This document shows, one piece after another, positions 9,455 to 18,323 of a DNA stretch of 64,000 bases (position 1 is the first letter of the stretch; each line of letters begins with the position of its first letter). Location of the stretch: positions 248,001-312,000 of the forward strand of contig NEED01000069.1 in the NCBI GenBank assembly GCA_002110465.1, read 5' to 3'. The position numbers and the translations under genes were made by a program. The notes beneath the pieces were generated by a model. The model was not told the DNA's origin. It made no database searches and saw only the letters and a list, made by a program, of their open reading frames with translations. The DNA is from an unicellular cyanobacterium SU2. Its GTDB lineage: Bacteria > Cyanobacteriota > Cyanobacteriia > Cyanobacteriales > Microcystaceae.

Positions 9455-9611
9455 AAAGTTGATTGAGATTTTTCCAATCAAGATCGGGTATAATTGGTGG
9501 GTTGAGAAATGATAGCTCAATATGCTTTAATAGATAAGGCCGATAATTATATTATTTATTGGCTGGTTTTTTGTCGTTAGCTAAACAAATAGGAGGTGTA
9601 AAAGTTAATCA

Positions 9612-9794
9612 ATGACCCAAGTCGTCGTCGGTCAAAACGAACCCATTGAATCTGCCTTGCGTCGGTTTAAGCGGCAGGTTGCTAAAGCCGGAATCTACAC
9701 GGATTATAAAAAACATCAATTCTTTGAAACGCCGCAAGAGAAACGGAAGCGTAAAGAAGCGACTCGTAGAAGACAGCGATCGCGTCGTCGTTAG
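9612..9794 (+). CDS. rpsU: 30S ribosomal protein S21
   Basis: A 60-residue, strongly basic protein with the bS21 pattern: [19 protein letters not shown], then [32 protein letters not shown]. It sits near the anti-Shine-Dalgarno end of 16S rRNA in the small subunit and helps initiation. Length and the arginine-rich tail are normal for cyanobacteria. A consensus AGGAGGT (about 9591-9597) lies somewhat far upstream of the ATG. A strong terminator follows at 9882. The short plus-frame overlap at 9646-9843 is a shadow. Confidence 0.97.
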   Translation: MTQVVVGQNEPIESALRRFKRQVAKAGIYTDYKKHQFFETPQEKRKRKEATRRRQRSRRR

Positions 9795-9881
9795 AAATGA
9801 AACTTGTGAAGAAGCTATTCCTCAGTTAAGTAGGTTTTCTTGAAGTTATTGATATATCACGGAGAATTCGATGATATCCAT

Positions 9882-9914
9882 AACCCCTCCTCAATGGGAG
9901 AGGGTTAATTTTTT
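9882..9914 (+). terminator. Intrinsic terminator downstream of rpsU
   Basis: AACCC (9882-9886) pairs with GGGTT (9902-9906). An inner CTCC/GGAG pairing surrounds a small loop, and the stem is followed by AATTTTTTT. This is a classic stem plus T-run. Confidence 0.75.
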
Positions 9915-9960
9915 TATGTCTAATATTTTTAGATTTCTTTGACAAACAGTAAGTAGATAG

Positions 9961-10034
9961 GCAAAATTAACTTTATGTTTGTAGTGAGTCCTTTAAGAAT
10001 GCTGTGATAGGACTAAAGTCCTTACTACGAACTT
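9961..10034 (+). repeat. Dispersed palindromic repeat, copy 1 (second copy inverted at 50484-50558)
   Basis: Begins GCAAAATTAA, continues TATGTTTGTAGTGAGTC, then a variable middle, then ATAGGACTAAAGTCCTTACTAC. The same order of blocks is found on the minus strand at 50558-50484, differing at a few positions and in the middle 16 or so bases. GTAGTGAG near one end and CTTACTAC at the other are nearly inverted, so the element can fold on itself; the shorter palindrome GGACTAAAGTCC lies inside. It is probably a MITE-like or REP-like non-coding repeat. Confidence 0.6.
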
Positions 10035-10076
10035 TGGATAAAGCTCACAAGAAATAGACATTAAGCCAAGTAAGTT

Positions 10077-10424
10077 TTAACCGCCACTAATTTTAACCTT
10101 GTAGCCTAATTGGGAAAGAACACTCACTAATTTTTGGCGATGATCCCCTTGAATTTCGAGGGTATTATCTTTGATGGTTCCCCCACTACCGCATTGATTT
10201 TTTAATTGTTTTAATAATTTAGTCAAAGCTTCATGAGAATGCTTAAAACCAGTCATAACGGTCACAGTTTTGCCTTTTCGTCCTGATCGTGTAGCTTGTA
10301 CCCGAATATTTTGTTGTTGGGGAGGTAGATCTTGAATTCCCCTTTCTAACGCCTCTGAGTTGGAGGATGAACCAAACTCTTGATAGGCGATGCGCTTAGA
10401 AGAAGACTGACGTTTAGAAGACAT
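10077..10424 (-). CDS. SUI1/eIF1-like translation factor (YciH family)
   Basis: A 115-residue protein. The last 80 residues match the SUI1 fold: IRVQATRSGRKGKTVTVMTGF, LTKLLKQLKNQCGSGGTIKDNTLEIQGDH, then a terminal beta strand LSQLGYKVKISGG. In bacteria such YciH proteins bind the 30S subunit and can influence start-site selection in the manner of eIF1/IF3; the cyanobacterial role is not established. The first 35 residues are Ser/Gln-rich and likely disordered. The gene is alone, minus strand, next to the HD/DICT gene but separated by a heptamer repeat array. Confidence 0.88.
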   Translation of the reverse strand: MSSKRQSSSKRIAYQEFGSSSNSEALERGIQDLPPQQQNIRVQATRSGRKGKTVTVMTGFKHSHEALTKLLKQLKNQCGSGGTIKDNTLEIQGDHRQKLVSVLSQLGYKVKISGG

Positions 10425-10521
10425 AAAAAAACCGCAATTTAACTGTATCTTGAACTTTGAACAAAACTTACTTACCTAAGGTAAATTTTTGGACGACTTC
10501 AGAATAGTTACTACAAGTCAT

Positions 10522-10573
10522 CTCCTAACTCCTAACTCTTAACTCCTAACTCCTAACCCCTCACTCCTAACTC
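10522..10573. repeat. Tandem heptamer array (CTCCTAA)n
   Basis: Seven successive units of the heptamer CTCCTAA, some with single changes (CTCTTAA, CCCCTCA), run from 10522 to the edge of the stop codon of the DICT gene. Short tandem heptamers of this type are common in cyanobacterial spacers. No spacer-repeat order is present, so this is not CRISPR. Confidence 0.8.
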
Positions 10574-10576
10574 AGT

Positions 10577-11959
10577 TTACTTAGTTGCCTCTTCCAACCA
10601 TACCGCAGGAAGTTGGCTAGGGCGATCGGGTAACGCCATTAACCCCATTTGTGCCAAACGAACCACATTAGCCAAAGAATCCACTAAAGTGGGATCAAAG
10701 CGAGTTTCTCGATAATCGTAACACTTCTCCAATGCTTCCCCTAAATCCAAGGCTTGGCGATCACCTCGTTGTTGGGTCAATTCCTGAAAGTAGGCGACTA
10801 ACCCTAGAATTCGGGCTTCGATGGCAATGTCTTCCCCTTTTAACCCATTCGGTTTCCCACTACCATCCCAATGTTCTAAGTGATGACAAACAATTTCCTT
10901 AATTGCGCTTAATTCAGGCATCGTTCCCAGGAGTCGCGCCCCCAAATAGGAGCGATCGCGCCAAAATCCTAAACTTGCCTCATCTAACTGTTCTGGGGAT
11001 TGGTTAAACACTTCAGTTGGGGCTTCTGCTAACCCGATACGATAGAGTAACCCAGCTAAGCGTAACCGTCTTAGCTTTAATGTGGGTAAGTCGAGGAGTT
11101 GTCCCAGAGTTTCCGACAAAGCGGCGACTTGAAGGGAGGCTAAAGGGTTATAGCGATCACGTTCATCGACTCGTTGCGCCATCCTTAAAAAGGCTTGTAA
11201 CTTACTCGCTGCTAAGTTACGATTTACACGACGAGCTTGCCCTTCTAGGTCTACTAATTCCCTGGTTTGACGGTTTACTGTCACCAGTTGCTGTTGACTG
11301 GTTTGGAGATAATTAACGATACGAGAGACAACGCCTGTGAGATCAATAGAGACATCTTGGGGAGTGGTAGCAATTTCGGCTTGTTGTTGGCTTAAACTAT
11401 CGGCTAATTCCCTGTTATAGGGACGCATCCTCTCGATTAGAATTTTCGCCGTTTTTTCAACCAGAGTCCGATCAAACGTCCATAGTCCATAAAATTTACG
11501 TTCGGTATCTACTTGGGGTTGAGTATCCGCGCGATATTCTTCGGGGGAGAGTTCATGACACAAGACCATCGAAGCATATCCTGGGGCGAGAATCACTAAA
11601 TTCCACTCTTCGACTATCGGATCTTCTGTGTCCAAGTTAACCAGGGAAACATGATCTAATTGTCCCGTTTTATGGCTGGCAAAGCCACTATCAGGAACCG
11701 CCGCCACCACGATATGGCGAGAACATTGGGCGATATCCCAATAGCGATCAGCTTCTTGTAAGTACCATTTACCCTGTTGAAAGGTAACGAGAACGAGGGG
11801 ACGTTGTTCTAAGGATTCGGGACAGGTTTGTAGGATATGATCTTCTAAGGCATGACAGAGGGCAACTAGGGTTGTTTTGAAGTAAACACCGAAACTTGAG
11901 GGAAGTTGACCATCAGGCAGGGCTGTTTTAAGTTGATTGAGGGTAGACTCCGATAACAT
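10577..11959 (-). CDS. DICT sensory domain plus degenerate HD-GYP domain protein
   Basis: A 460-residue soluble regulator. Residues about 1-190 resemble the DICT domain (LVLVTFQQGKWYLQEADRYW; MVLCHELSPEEYR), a putative light- or signal-sensing module found beside GGDEF, HD and kinase outputs. A helical linker (about 200-255) follows. Residues about 260-445 are HD-GYP-like: LRLAGLLYRIGLAEAPTEVF, CHHLEHWDGSGKPNGLKGEDI and ILGLVAYFQELTQQRGDR. In active enzymes the first stretch reads HDIG; here the metal-binding HD pair is YR. The DGSGYP stretch reads DGSGKP, and a later conserved Asp is missing. The domain therefore probably does not hydrolyse cyclic di-GMP and may act as a binding module. Minus strand, single gene. 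Confidence 0.75.
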   Translation of the reverse strand: MLSESTLNQLKTALPDGQLPSSFGVYFKTTLVALCHALEDHILQTCPESLEQRPLVLVTFQQGKWYLQEADRYWDIAQCSRHIVVAAVPDSGFASHKTGQLDHVSLVNLDTEDPIVEEWNLVILAPGYASMVLCHELSPEEYRADTQPQVDTERKFYGLWTFDRTLVEKTAKILIERMRPYNRELADSLSQQQAEIATTPQDVSIDLTGVVSRIVNYLQTSQQQLVTVNRQTRELVDLEGQARRVNRNLAASKLQAFLRMAQRVDERDRYNPLASLQVAALSETLGQLLDLPTLKLRRLRLAGLLYRIGLAEAPTEVFNQSPEQLDEASLGFWRDRSYLGARLLGTMPELSAIKEIVCHHLEHWDGSGKPNGLKGEDIAIEARILGLVAYFQELTQQRGDRQALDLGEALEKCYDYRETRFDPTLVDSLANVVRLAQMGLMALPDRPSQLPAVWLEEATK

Positions 11960-12072
11960 TGGGGATAGGTTAACCTAAATTCTATATTATGCGCTTCGTT
12001 TAAGAGACTGGTGTTTAAACTAATAATTACTATAGCTTATAGCATTGATTAAAATAAATTTTCGTTGTTCCT

Positions 12073-13395
12073 ATGTCTATTCTCTCTCAAATTTCTCTGA
12101 GCGATCGCTACTGGCTCAAAAATGCCCATATTCCCTTTTGCTTATTAGATCATAGCCAATTTACTCCTCATACTAGAGAAGGGTTATGGCGCGTTGATTT
12201 AGAAATTTCTCAGGGGAAAATTGTCTCAATTGTTCCTTCTGGTTCTACTATCATAGAAAATCCCTCGGTAGATTTAAAAAAGGGGATTGTTTTTCCTGGA
12301 TTTGTTGATATTCATACACATTTAGATAAAGGTCATGTTTGGGAGCGATCGCCGAATTTAGAGGGGACTTTTGATACAGCATTAACTACTATTCAAAAAG
12401 ATGCTCAACAGTTTTGGCAACCAGAAGATGTTTATCGTCGTATGGAGTTTGGTTTAAAGTGTAGTTATGCTCATGGGACAACAGCAATTAGAACGCATTT
12501 AGATTCTTTTGGTTCACAAGCTGATCTCGTTTTTGATGTGTTTAAAACTTTACAAACTCAATGGCAAGAGAAAATTATTCTTCAAGCGGTTTGTTTGGTT
12601 TCTTTAGATTATTTTTTGACAGATGAAGGGGTTAAATTAGCAGATAAAGTTGCTGATTATGGAGGCATTTTGGGTGGCGTTGCTTATATGAATCCCGATA
12701 TTGATAGACAACTTGATCAGGTTTTCATATTGGCTAAAGAACGTAATTTAGACCTGGATTTTCATGTAGACGAAAATGGTGATCCTGATTCGATTTGTTT
12801 ACAAAAAGTCGCTAAAACTGCTATTAAATATCAATTTAAAAATCAGATTATTTGTGGTCATTGTTGTAGTTTAGCAGTTCAACCTCCAGAAAGCGTTAAT
12901 CAAACCATTGAGTTAGTTAAACAAGCAAATATTGGCATTGTTAGTCTACCGATGTGTAATCTTTATCTTCAGGATCGCACCCCTAAACAAACGCCTTATT
13001 GGCGCGGTGTTACTCAAGTCCATGAATTGAAAAAACAGGGAATTCCTGTTACATTTGCCAGTGATAATTGTCGAGATCCATTTTATGGATTTGGCGATCA
13101 TGATGGGTTAGAAGTGTTGAAAGAATCGGTGAGAATTGCTCATTTAGATACCCCTTATAGTGATTGGTGTAGTAGTGTTACTAAAACCCCTGCAACCTTA
13201 ATGGGACTGTCTAATTTAGGTCGAATTGCAGTCGGTTTAAGTGCAGATTTGATTTTATTTAAAGCTCGTTATTTTAGTGAATTATTATCACGTCCTCAAA
13301 GCGATCGCCTTGTTTTACGTCACGGAAAATCTATTGATACTACTTTACCCGATTATTCAGAATTAGATGATTTAATTTTGGTGAATAAGGAATAG
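12073..13395 (+). CDS. Cytosine deaminase-like amidohydrolase
   Basis: A 440-residue amidohydrolase-superfamily enzyme. Metal ligands appear intact: FVDIHTHLDKGH (HxH at 81 and 83), FHVDENGD around 233-240, GHCCSL near 263-268, and ASDNCRDPFYGFGDHDGLEVL near 331-350, where Asp serves the hydrolytic water. The HLDK motif and the spacing are those of cytosine/isoguanine deaminases such as CodA, which convert cytosine to uracil and ammonia. The substrate is inferred from family only; related enzymes deaminate other heterocycles. No transporter gene codB lies next to it. HIP1 octamers occur inside the gene, so it is resident DNA. Confidence 0.82.
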   Translation: MSILSQISLSDRYWLKNAHIPFCLLDHSQFTPHTREGLWRVDLEISQGKIVSIVPSGSTIIENPSVDLKKGIVFPGFVDIHTHLDKGHVWERSPNLEGTFDTALTTIQKDAQQFWQPEDVYRRMEFGLKCSYAHGTTAIRTHLDSFGSQADLVFDVFKTLQTQWQEKIILQAVCLVSLDYFLTDEGVKLADKVADYGGILGGVAYMNPDIDRQLDQVFILAKERNLDLDFHVDENGDPDSICLQKVAKTAIKYQFKNQIICGHCCSLAVQPPESVNQTIELVKQANIGIVSLPMCNLYLQDRTPKQTPYWRGVTQVHELKKQGIPVTFASDNCRDPFYGFGDHDGLEVLKESVRIAHLDTPYSDWCSSVTKTPATLMGLSNLGRIAVGLSADLILFKARYFSELLSRPQSDRLVLRHGKSIDTTLPDYSELDDLILVNKE

Positions 13396-13470
13396 GTAAA
13401 TACGGTTTTAAAAATCAATTTACTATTATTTTATTGTTGATCAACTTCAATATAGAAAACTAATTAATTA

Positions 13471-14145
13471 ATGAGTACCAAATCTAGAAAATTTGTTACA
13501 GTTAGCCTTGATAATAATCAGAAAATATTTTACCCAACGGATCAAAATAAAACACTTATCCTCGATGAAGGATTAGTTGATTTTAATGTTGCGTTTGATT
13601 TTAAACATAGAAATGAAGAGGAAGGAATTGATACGTTAGCTTGTTATCTTCGGATTATTGATAGTAAAGGAATAATTTGGGAAGCTGAAAATATTTTTAC
13701 CCCAACTATTTTGCTGGAAAATATGGTCAATATTGAAGAAATTTCAATAATTAATTATTCTCGTATATCTGAGTCTTGGTTATGTGCTTTTGCAGAAAAT
13801 ACCATGATTACTGGTGTTAAAGATTTGCTAGATGATCGCATTTATCGGACTATTTATCTGGATAATGATCATATTTACAATCTTCAATTCAAGTATCAAG
13901 TTCCTAACTTTACCATCGCTTTTTTTGATCAATTTAAAGACTTAGGGATAAAAGAGTTAACTTGTCCCCAGTTTCTCATAAAACTATCGGGTTTATATGA
14001 TGCGAATAGTGATGAAATTGAACCTTTTGTCTATTCTATTCAAGCTCAAAAATTAATGTTTATAAATACAGCTTATAAAACTGATTCAGGTTTTTGGGAA
14101 GATAACGAAATTCCTTTTCCTATAATCTTTAGAGAGTGTTTTTAA
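13471..14145 (+). CDS. Hypothetical protein, 224 residues
   Basis: I do not recognise this protein. It is acidic, has no signal peptide or membrane segment, and is rich in beta-strand-like stretches (YLRIIDSKGIIWEAENIF; IYRTIYLDNDHIYNLQFKYQV). The region has few GC-rich codons. It follows the deaminase gene by 75 bases on the same strand and may share its transcript. Its ATG at 13471 is preceded by AATTAATTA without a clear ribosome-binding site. No function is proposed. Confidence 0.7.
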   Translation: MSTKSRKFVTVSLDNNQKIFYPTDQNKTLILDEGLVDFNVAFDFKHRNEEEGIDTLACYLRIIDSKGIIWEAENIFTPTILLENMVNIEEISIINYSRISESWLCAFAENTMITGVKDLLDDRIYRTIYLDNDHIYNLQFKYQVPNFTIAFFDQFKDLGIKELTCPQFLIKLSGLYDANSDEIEPFVYSIQAQKLMFINTAYKTDSGFWEDNEIPFPIIFRECF

Positions 14146-14358
14146 AATTAATCTTAAAATCATTTCAGGGTCTGGAGAGTGCAATAACTTACCTCAGTAA
14201 CATGATTAAATTTTTAGATAAGTAGATAGGTGTCATTAAATATAAACTAGAAAAGTTTGCAGTCAAAGCTTTAGCCTTGATGATGACTAGCTTTCTTGTC
14301 TATCAAAGACTTACTATAAACTTAGGTTTATTTTTGCCGACTTACCTAATTAAACTCC

Positions 14359-15615
14359 CTATTTTTCTAATGGTTCAATGCGAATTAGTTGTCCATTAGA
14401 GTCATCCGTCAAAACATAAAGTAACCCATCTGGCCCTTGTTTGACATCCCGTACTCTTTGCTCAAATTTAATCGATTTTTGTCCTAAAATATTACCGGAA
14501 TTATCTAAATCAATATGACGGACTGCTTGGTCTACCAAACCCCCCGCAAATAAGTCTCCGCGCCAATCATTAAACTGAGTACCATCATAAAAAGCTAACC
14601 CTGATGGAGCAATTGCTGGAGTCCATACTATTTTAGGGTCAATCATCCCAGGTTTAGAGCGTTCTGACGAAATTTCCCCTCCTGTATATTCACGACTGTG
14701 GGTAACGACTGGCCAACCATAGTTTTCTCCTACTTTGATTAAATTCAATTCATCCCCACCGCGAGAACCGTGTTCAGTTGACCACACCTGACCAGTTGCT
14801 TTATCAACCGTTAACCCCTGAATATTGCGGTGTCCATAACTCCAAATAGCATCATCAGCGTCTTTTCCCCCGACAAAAGGATTATCATCAGGGATGCTAC
14901 CATCATCATTCAATCGGAGAATTTTACCCAAATTACTAGCAAGATTCTGCGCTTGTAGGCGAATAAGTTGGCCATCGAGTTTTAAGGGAGGATTTCCGCC
15001 ATCTCCAATAGAAACAAGCATTGTCCCGTCCGAAAGCCAAACCAGACGAGAACCGAAATGTTGTCCCCCTGACTTGAGAGGAGAGACTTCAAAGATTACT
15101 TCTAAGTTTTGTAAAGCTTTTCCATCAAAGGTAGCACGAGCGATGCGTGTCTGGTTCGCTTGGGGGGTTCCGTGGGAATAGGTGAAATAAACAAGACGAT
15201 TTTCAGCAAAATTTGGGTGTAATGACACCTCCATCAGTCCTCCCTGTCTCAAGGCTAAGACTTCAGGAACGCCTGTAATTTCCTTCGGTTCTAGTACCCC
15301 ATTTTTAACTAAACGAAGTCTCCCTGGACGTTCTGTAATCAATATATCCCCATTCGGAAGCCAGTCCATACTCCACGGGTGTTCTAATCCTTGGACTACA
15401 GTAACTTGTTTAATATCTTCCTGGGAAGATGAAGCTTGAGACTGTTTTAATGGTTTGGTTGGGTCTAAATTTTGAGTAGAAGTTGTGGTTGAATCAGTTG
15501 GAGAAACATTAGAAGAGACTGGTATTTTCCCACATCCTCCCAATACTATTAAAATAGCGATTTTAATTCCAGTTAGGCAAAATTTAGTCACTGTCATTGA
15601 GGAATTAATAAACAT
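14359..15615 (-). CDS. PQQ-dependent sugar dehydrogenase-like lipoprotein (GSDH/YliI family)
   Basis: A secreted or periplasmic six-bladed beta-propeller oxidoreductase. The N-terminus has a lipoprotein signal ending in the lipobox LGGC (KIAILIVLGGCGK), so it is probably membrane anchored after processing. The mature part shows the family landmarks: LEHPWSMDWLPNGDILITERPGRL, GGLMEVSLHPNF, GQHFGSRLVWLSDGTMLVSIGDGG, SYGHRNIQGL, and EHGSRGGDELNLIKVGENYGWP. The family oxidises aldose sugars using PQQ and calcium. Whether this organism makes PQQ is unknown, and many cyanobacterial members may use imported cofactor or do something else. I chose ATG 15615, since the longer frame needs a TTG; ATG 15597 is also possible. 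Confidence 0.85.
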   Translation of the reverse strand: MFINSSMTVTKFCLTGIKIAILIVLGGCGKIPVSSNVSPTDSTTTSTQNLDPTKPLKQSQASSSQEDIKQVTVVQGLEHPWSMDWLPNGDILITERPGRLRLVKNGVLEPKEITGVPEVLALRQGGLMEVSLHPNFAENRLVYFTYSHGTPQANQTRIARATFDGKALQNLEVIFEVSPLKSGGQHFGSRLVWLSDGTMLVSIGDGGNPPLKLDGQLIRLQAQNLASNLGKILRLNDDGSIPDDNPFVGGKDADDAIWSYGHRNIQGLTVDKATGQVWSTEHGSRGGDELNLIKVGENYGWPVVTHSREYTGGEISSERSKPGMIDPKIVWTPAIAPSGLAFYDGTQFNDWRGDLFAGGLVDQAVRHIDLDNSGNILGQKSIKFEQRVRDVKQGPDGLLYVLTDDSNGQLIRIEPLEK

Positions 15616-15733
15616 AATGAGATTCTCAATCAACGATTAGTCATCAACTATTTTCAGCTTTATATATTTTAGATAAAGTTTGTTTAACATGGGGTATATT
15701 CTAAGGTGTTGTATATTTAAAACGCTTATGTAA

Positions 15734-15925
15734 AGTTGTGGTAAACTTGAAGAAGTTTATGCTGATTTTGATTACCCTAAAGAAATAAAGGATTGTGTCA
15801 GATATATGCCAGTCACAGATAATTATAATTTCTCTCAATATACTTACCAAGAAAATGAGCAAAGACTCTATCAAAAATGAAATGAGTATTTAACTCAATC
15901 TAAAAATCTCTTTTCTCAAAAGTAA
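15734..15925 (+). pseudogene. DUF2247-like protein, C-terminal remnant
   Basis: The frame reads KLEEVYADFDYPKEIKDCVRYM, then PVTDNYN, QENEQRLYQK, a TGA, and NEYLTQSKNLFSQK to a TAA. YADFDYPKEI and VRYMP are, as I recall them, hallmarks of the DUF2247 family. The TGA stands where homologues have tryptophan (QKWxxYL). A stop lies 3 bases before the remnant begins, and no N-terminal part is found. This is therefore a decayed gene end. The family name is from memory. Confidence 0.55.
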
Positions 15926-15997
15926 TTGACGATAATAGAAACGATGAAAGAAATCAGTATAAAATTCTAATCAATAAAAGTTAATTTAAGTCTTATT

Positions 15998-17509
15998 ATG
16001 ACTATTGGTATTTGGATTTTAGGTAATCAATTATGGCTGCAACAAGCAGCATTAGCTACCTGCAAACAGCAAAAAGAACAAACTCCGATTATTTTAATCG
16101 AATCTCATTTTTATAGCCAACAAAGACTTTATCATTATCAAAAGTTGGTGTTAGTTTGGTCAGCAATGCGTCATTTTGCAGAAGAATTACAGGCTAATCA
16201 ATGGCCAGTTACTTATGAAATTGCTGATGATTTTGAAACCCCTTTAAATCATTGGATTAAATCAAATAAAATCACTGAAGTTAGGGTTATGACTCCAACA
16301 GATCGACCCTTTAGTTTATTAATTAAAAATTTACAATTAGCCTGTCCTATTACTTTTGTTCCTAATAATCATTTTTTGTGGAGTTCGCAAGAATTCAAAG
16401 AATGGACAAACAGTCGTAAACGTCTTTTAATGGAGGACTTTTATCGAGAAGGGAGAAAACGATTTAATATTTTAATGAAGGATAAAAAACCCGTAGGAGG
16501 ACAATGGAATTTTGATAAATATAACCGTAAACCTCCCAAACAAAAATTAAAAACTCCTCCCGTATTATGGTTTGAACCTGATCAAATTACCCAAACTGTG
16601 ATTGATGAAATTAAACAAAAAAAATTGCCAGGTCACGGAAGTTTAGAACCTTTTCGTTGGGGAGTCACACGAGGAAATGGGTTAGCTGTACTAGACCATT
16701 TTATTAATCATTGTTTAGACAATTTTGGACCATATCAAGATGCCATGATAACAGGAGAAAAAACCCTGTGGCATAGTCTGATTTCTCCCTATCTTAATTT
16801 AGGATTGCTGACCCCAATAGAAGTCATTAAAGCTGTTGAAAAAGCTTATCATGATAAATCTTTACCATTAAATAGTATAGAAGGATTAATTCGTCAGGTG
16901 TTAGGATGGCGAGAATATATGCACGGAATTTATCATTATCAAGATGATGATTATGCTCAAAATAATTGGTTTTATCATACTGAACCACTGCCCCAATTTT
17001 ATTGGGATAGTTCAAAAACTAATATGAATTGTTTATCCCAAGTGTTACAACAAGTAGAAGAAACTGGTTATGGTCATCATATTCAAAGATTGATGGTGTT
17101 AAGCAATTTCGCTCTTATTTTTGGGGTTAATCCTTCAGAAATTGAAAATTGGTTTCACTGTGCTTTTATTGATGCTTATGATTGGGTAATGGTAACTAAT
17201 GTAATTGGAATGGGACAATTTGCCGATGGGGGAATACTCGCTTCTAAACCCTATGCTTCTTCAGCCAATTATATTAATAAAATGAGCGATTATTGTTCTA
17301 ATTGTGTTTATAATCACCGTAAACGAACAGGAGAAAATGCTTGTCCTTTTAACTTTTTATATTGGAATTTTTTATTCCGTCATCAACAACAACTCAAATC
17401 TCTTGGACGCATGAATCTTGTTTTATCCCATCTCTCTCGTATGGAAGAACAAGAATTAAATGAAATCCAAAATTTAGCAGAGGAATGGCGAAAAAAAGTT
17501 AGGTCTTAA
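15998..17509 (+). CDS. Iron-sulfur bacterial cryptochrome/(6-4) photolyase (FeS-BCP, PhrB type)
   Basis: A 503-residue photolyase/cryptochrome of the prokaryotic FeS class. The N-terminal alpha/beta domain (about 1-130) is the DUF523/COG3046 type (IWILGNQLW, LIESHFYSQQRLYHYQKLVLVWSAMRHFA). The C-terminal helical FAD domain includes LGWREYMHGIY and HHIQRLMVLSNFALIFGVNP. The four cluster-binding cysteines are C345, C433, C436 and C449. Their spacing of 88, 3 and 13 is exactly that of Agrobacterium PhrB (350, 438, 441, 454). The family repairs (6-4) photoproducts in light and may also signal; antenna is a lumazine in relatives. Single gene, plus strand. Confidence 0.92.
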   Translation: MTIGIWILGNQLWLQQAALATCKQQKEQTPIILIESHFYSQQRLYHYQKLVLVWSAMRHFAEELQANQWPVTYEIADDFETPLNHWIKSNKITEVRVMTPTDRPFSLLIKNLQLACPITFVPNNHFLWSSQEFKEWTNSRKRLLMEDFYREGRKRFNILMKDKKPVGGQWNFDKYNRKPPKQKLKTPPVLWFEPDQITQTVIDEIKQKKLPGHGSLEPFRWGVTRGNGLAVLDHFINHCLDNFGPYQDAMITGEKTLWHSLISPYLNLGLLTPIEVIKAVEKAYHDKSLPLNSIEGLIRQVLGWREYMHGIYHYQDDDYAQNNWFYHTEPLPQFYWDSSKTNMNCLSQVLQQVEETGYGHHIQRLMVLSNFALIFGVNPSEIENWFHCAFIDAYDWVMVTNVIGMGQFADGGILASKPYASSANYINKMSDYCSNCVYNHRKRTGENACPFNFLYWNFLFRHQQQLKSLGRMNLVLSHLSRMEEQELNEIQNLAEEWRKKVRS

Positions 17510-17608
17510 TTTTGATAAATAAATTAAATTAAGAAAATAAACCTAGTTAATCCGAACATTCAATTATTATTAATGTAGAAGTTAAACCTTTTAAATTTGA
17601 AAAAATAA

Positions 17609-18226
17609 TTAATGCCCTTGCCAACGCTTCAGGGGAACACAATCAATATCTAATTGATCTAAGGTTCGAGCTACCACAAAATCGACTAAATCCTCAATAG
17701 TTTGGGGATTATGATACCAAGCGGGAATGGCTGGAACTACTCTCACCCCAACTTCAGCTAACGTTGTCAAATTGCGTAGATGAATCAAACTCAAAGGGGT
17801 TTCACGAGGAACAATTACCAAAGGACGACCCTCTTTAATTTGGACATCGGCCGCTCGTTCGAGTAAATCTGAACTTAACCCCGTGGCTAATTTGGCTACC
17901 GTACTCATACTACAGGGTAAAATCACCATCCCCAAGGTCCGAAAAGAGCCACTAGCAATAGTTGCTCCCACATCCCCCCAACGATGACATTGAAGTTTTC
18001 CTTTTGTGGAAACTCCTGCTTGTTCGCGCCAAAATTGGGATTGTTCTTCTGGTTCAGGGGGCATTCTGATTCCTTGTTCCGCTTGCCACACCATGTAGGT
18101 TGCTTTTGAGGCGACCACTTCAACGACAGCGTCTGCTTCGAGGAGAAACTTCAAGGCACGAACGGCATAAATTAACCCCGATGCGCCACTAATGCCTAAA
18201 ATTAACGGTTTTGTCATTACACTCAT
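17609..18226 (-). CDS. ubiX: Flavin prenyltransferase UbiX
   Basis: A 205-residue flavoprotein of the UbiX/Pad1 family, which attaches a dimethylallyl group to FMN to make the prenyl-FMN cofactor used by UbiD-type decarboxylases (quinone biosynthesis). Seen: the FMN-binding start LILGISGASGLIYAVRAL, the FRTLGMVILPCSMSTVAKLATGLSSDLLERAADV stretch in two parts, PLVIVPRETPLSLIHLRNLTTLAEVG, and PAIPAWYHNPQTIEDLVDFVVARTLD near the C-terminus. Length is normal. The start may be M1 or the nearby M4. A heptamer repeat array separates it from the HEAT gene downstream on the same strand. Confidence 0.94.
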   Translation of the reverse strand: MSVMTKPLILGISGASGLIYAVRALKFLLEADAVVEVVASKATYMVWQAEQGIRMPPEPEEQSQFWREQAGVSTKGKLQCHRWGDVGATIASGSFRTLGMVILPCSMSTVAKLATGLSSDLLERAADVQIKEGRPLVIVPRETPLSLIHLRNLTTLAEVGVRVVPAIPAWYHNPQTIEDLVDFVVARTLDQLDIDCVPLKRWQGH

Positions 18227-18291
18227 TTAAACCCTATTAAATCATTAATCTATAGGTGTCAACTCCCATTAACCTCTATATTTGTCGTACC

Positions 18292-18323
18292 ATTAACTAT
18301 TAACTATTAACTATTAACTATTA
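18292..18323. repeat. Tandem heptamer array (ATTAACT)n
   Basis: Four perfect head-to-tail copies of ATTAACT plus a partial copy run into the stop codon of the HEAT-repeat gene on the minus strand. Typical cyanobacterial short tandem repeat; no evidence of function. Confidence 0.85.

Noticed and set aside
9646-9843. 65-codon frame overlapping rpsU
   Set aside because: It is an alternative frame of the S21 gene and resembles no protein.
10522-10573. Possible CRISPR-like array
   Set aside because: Units are 7 bases, head to tail, with no spacers; it is a simple tandem heptamer.
13471-14145. Shadow frame rather than gene
   Set aside because: It is 224 codons long on an otherwise empty stretch with an ATG start and protein-like composition, so I kept it as a hypothetical gene.
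18292-18323. Possible CRISPR-like or regulatory repeat
   Set aside because: Plain tandem ATTAACT units with no spacers or dyad symmetry.
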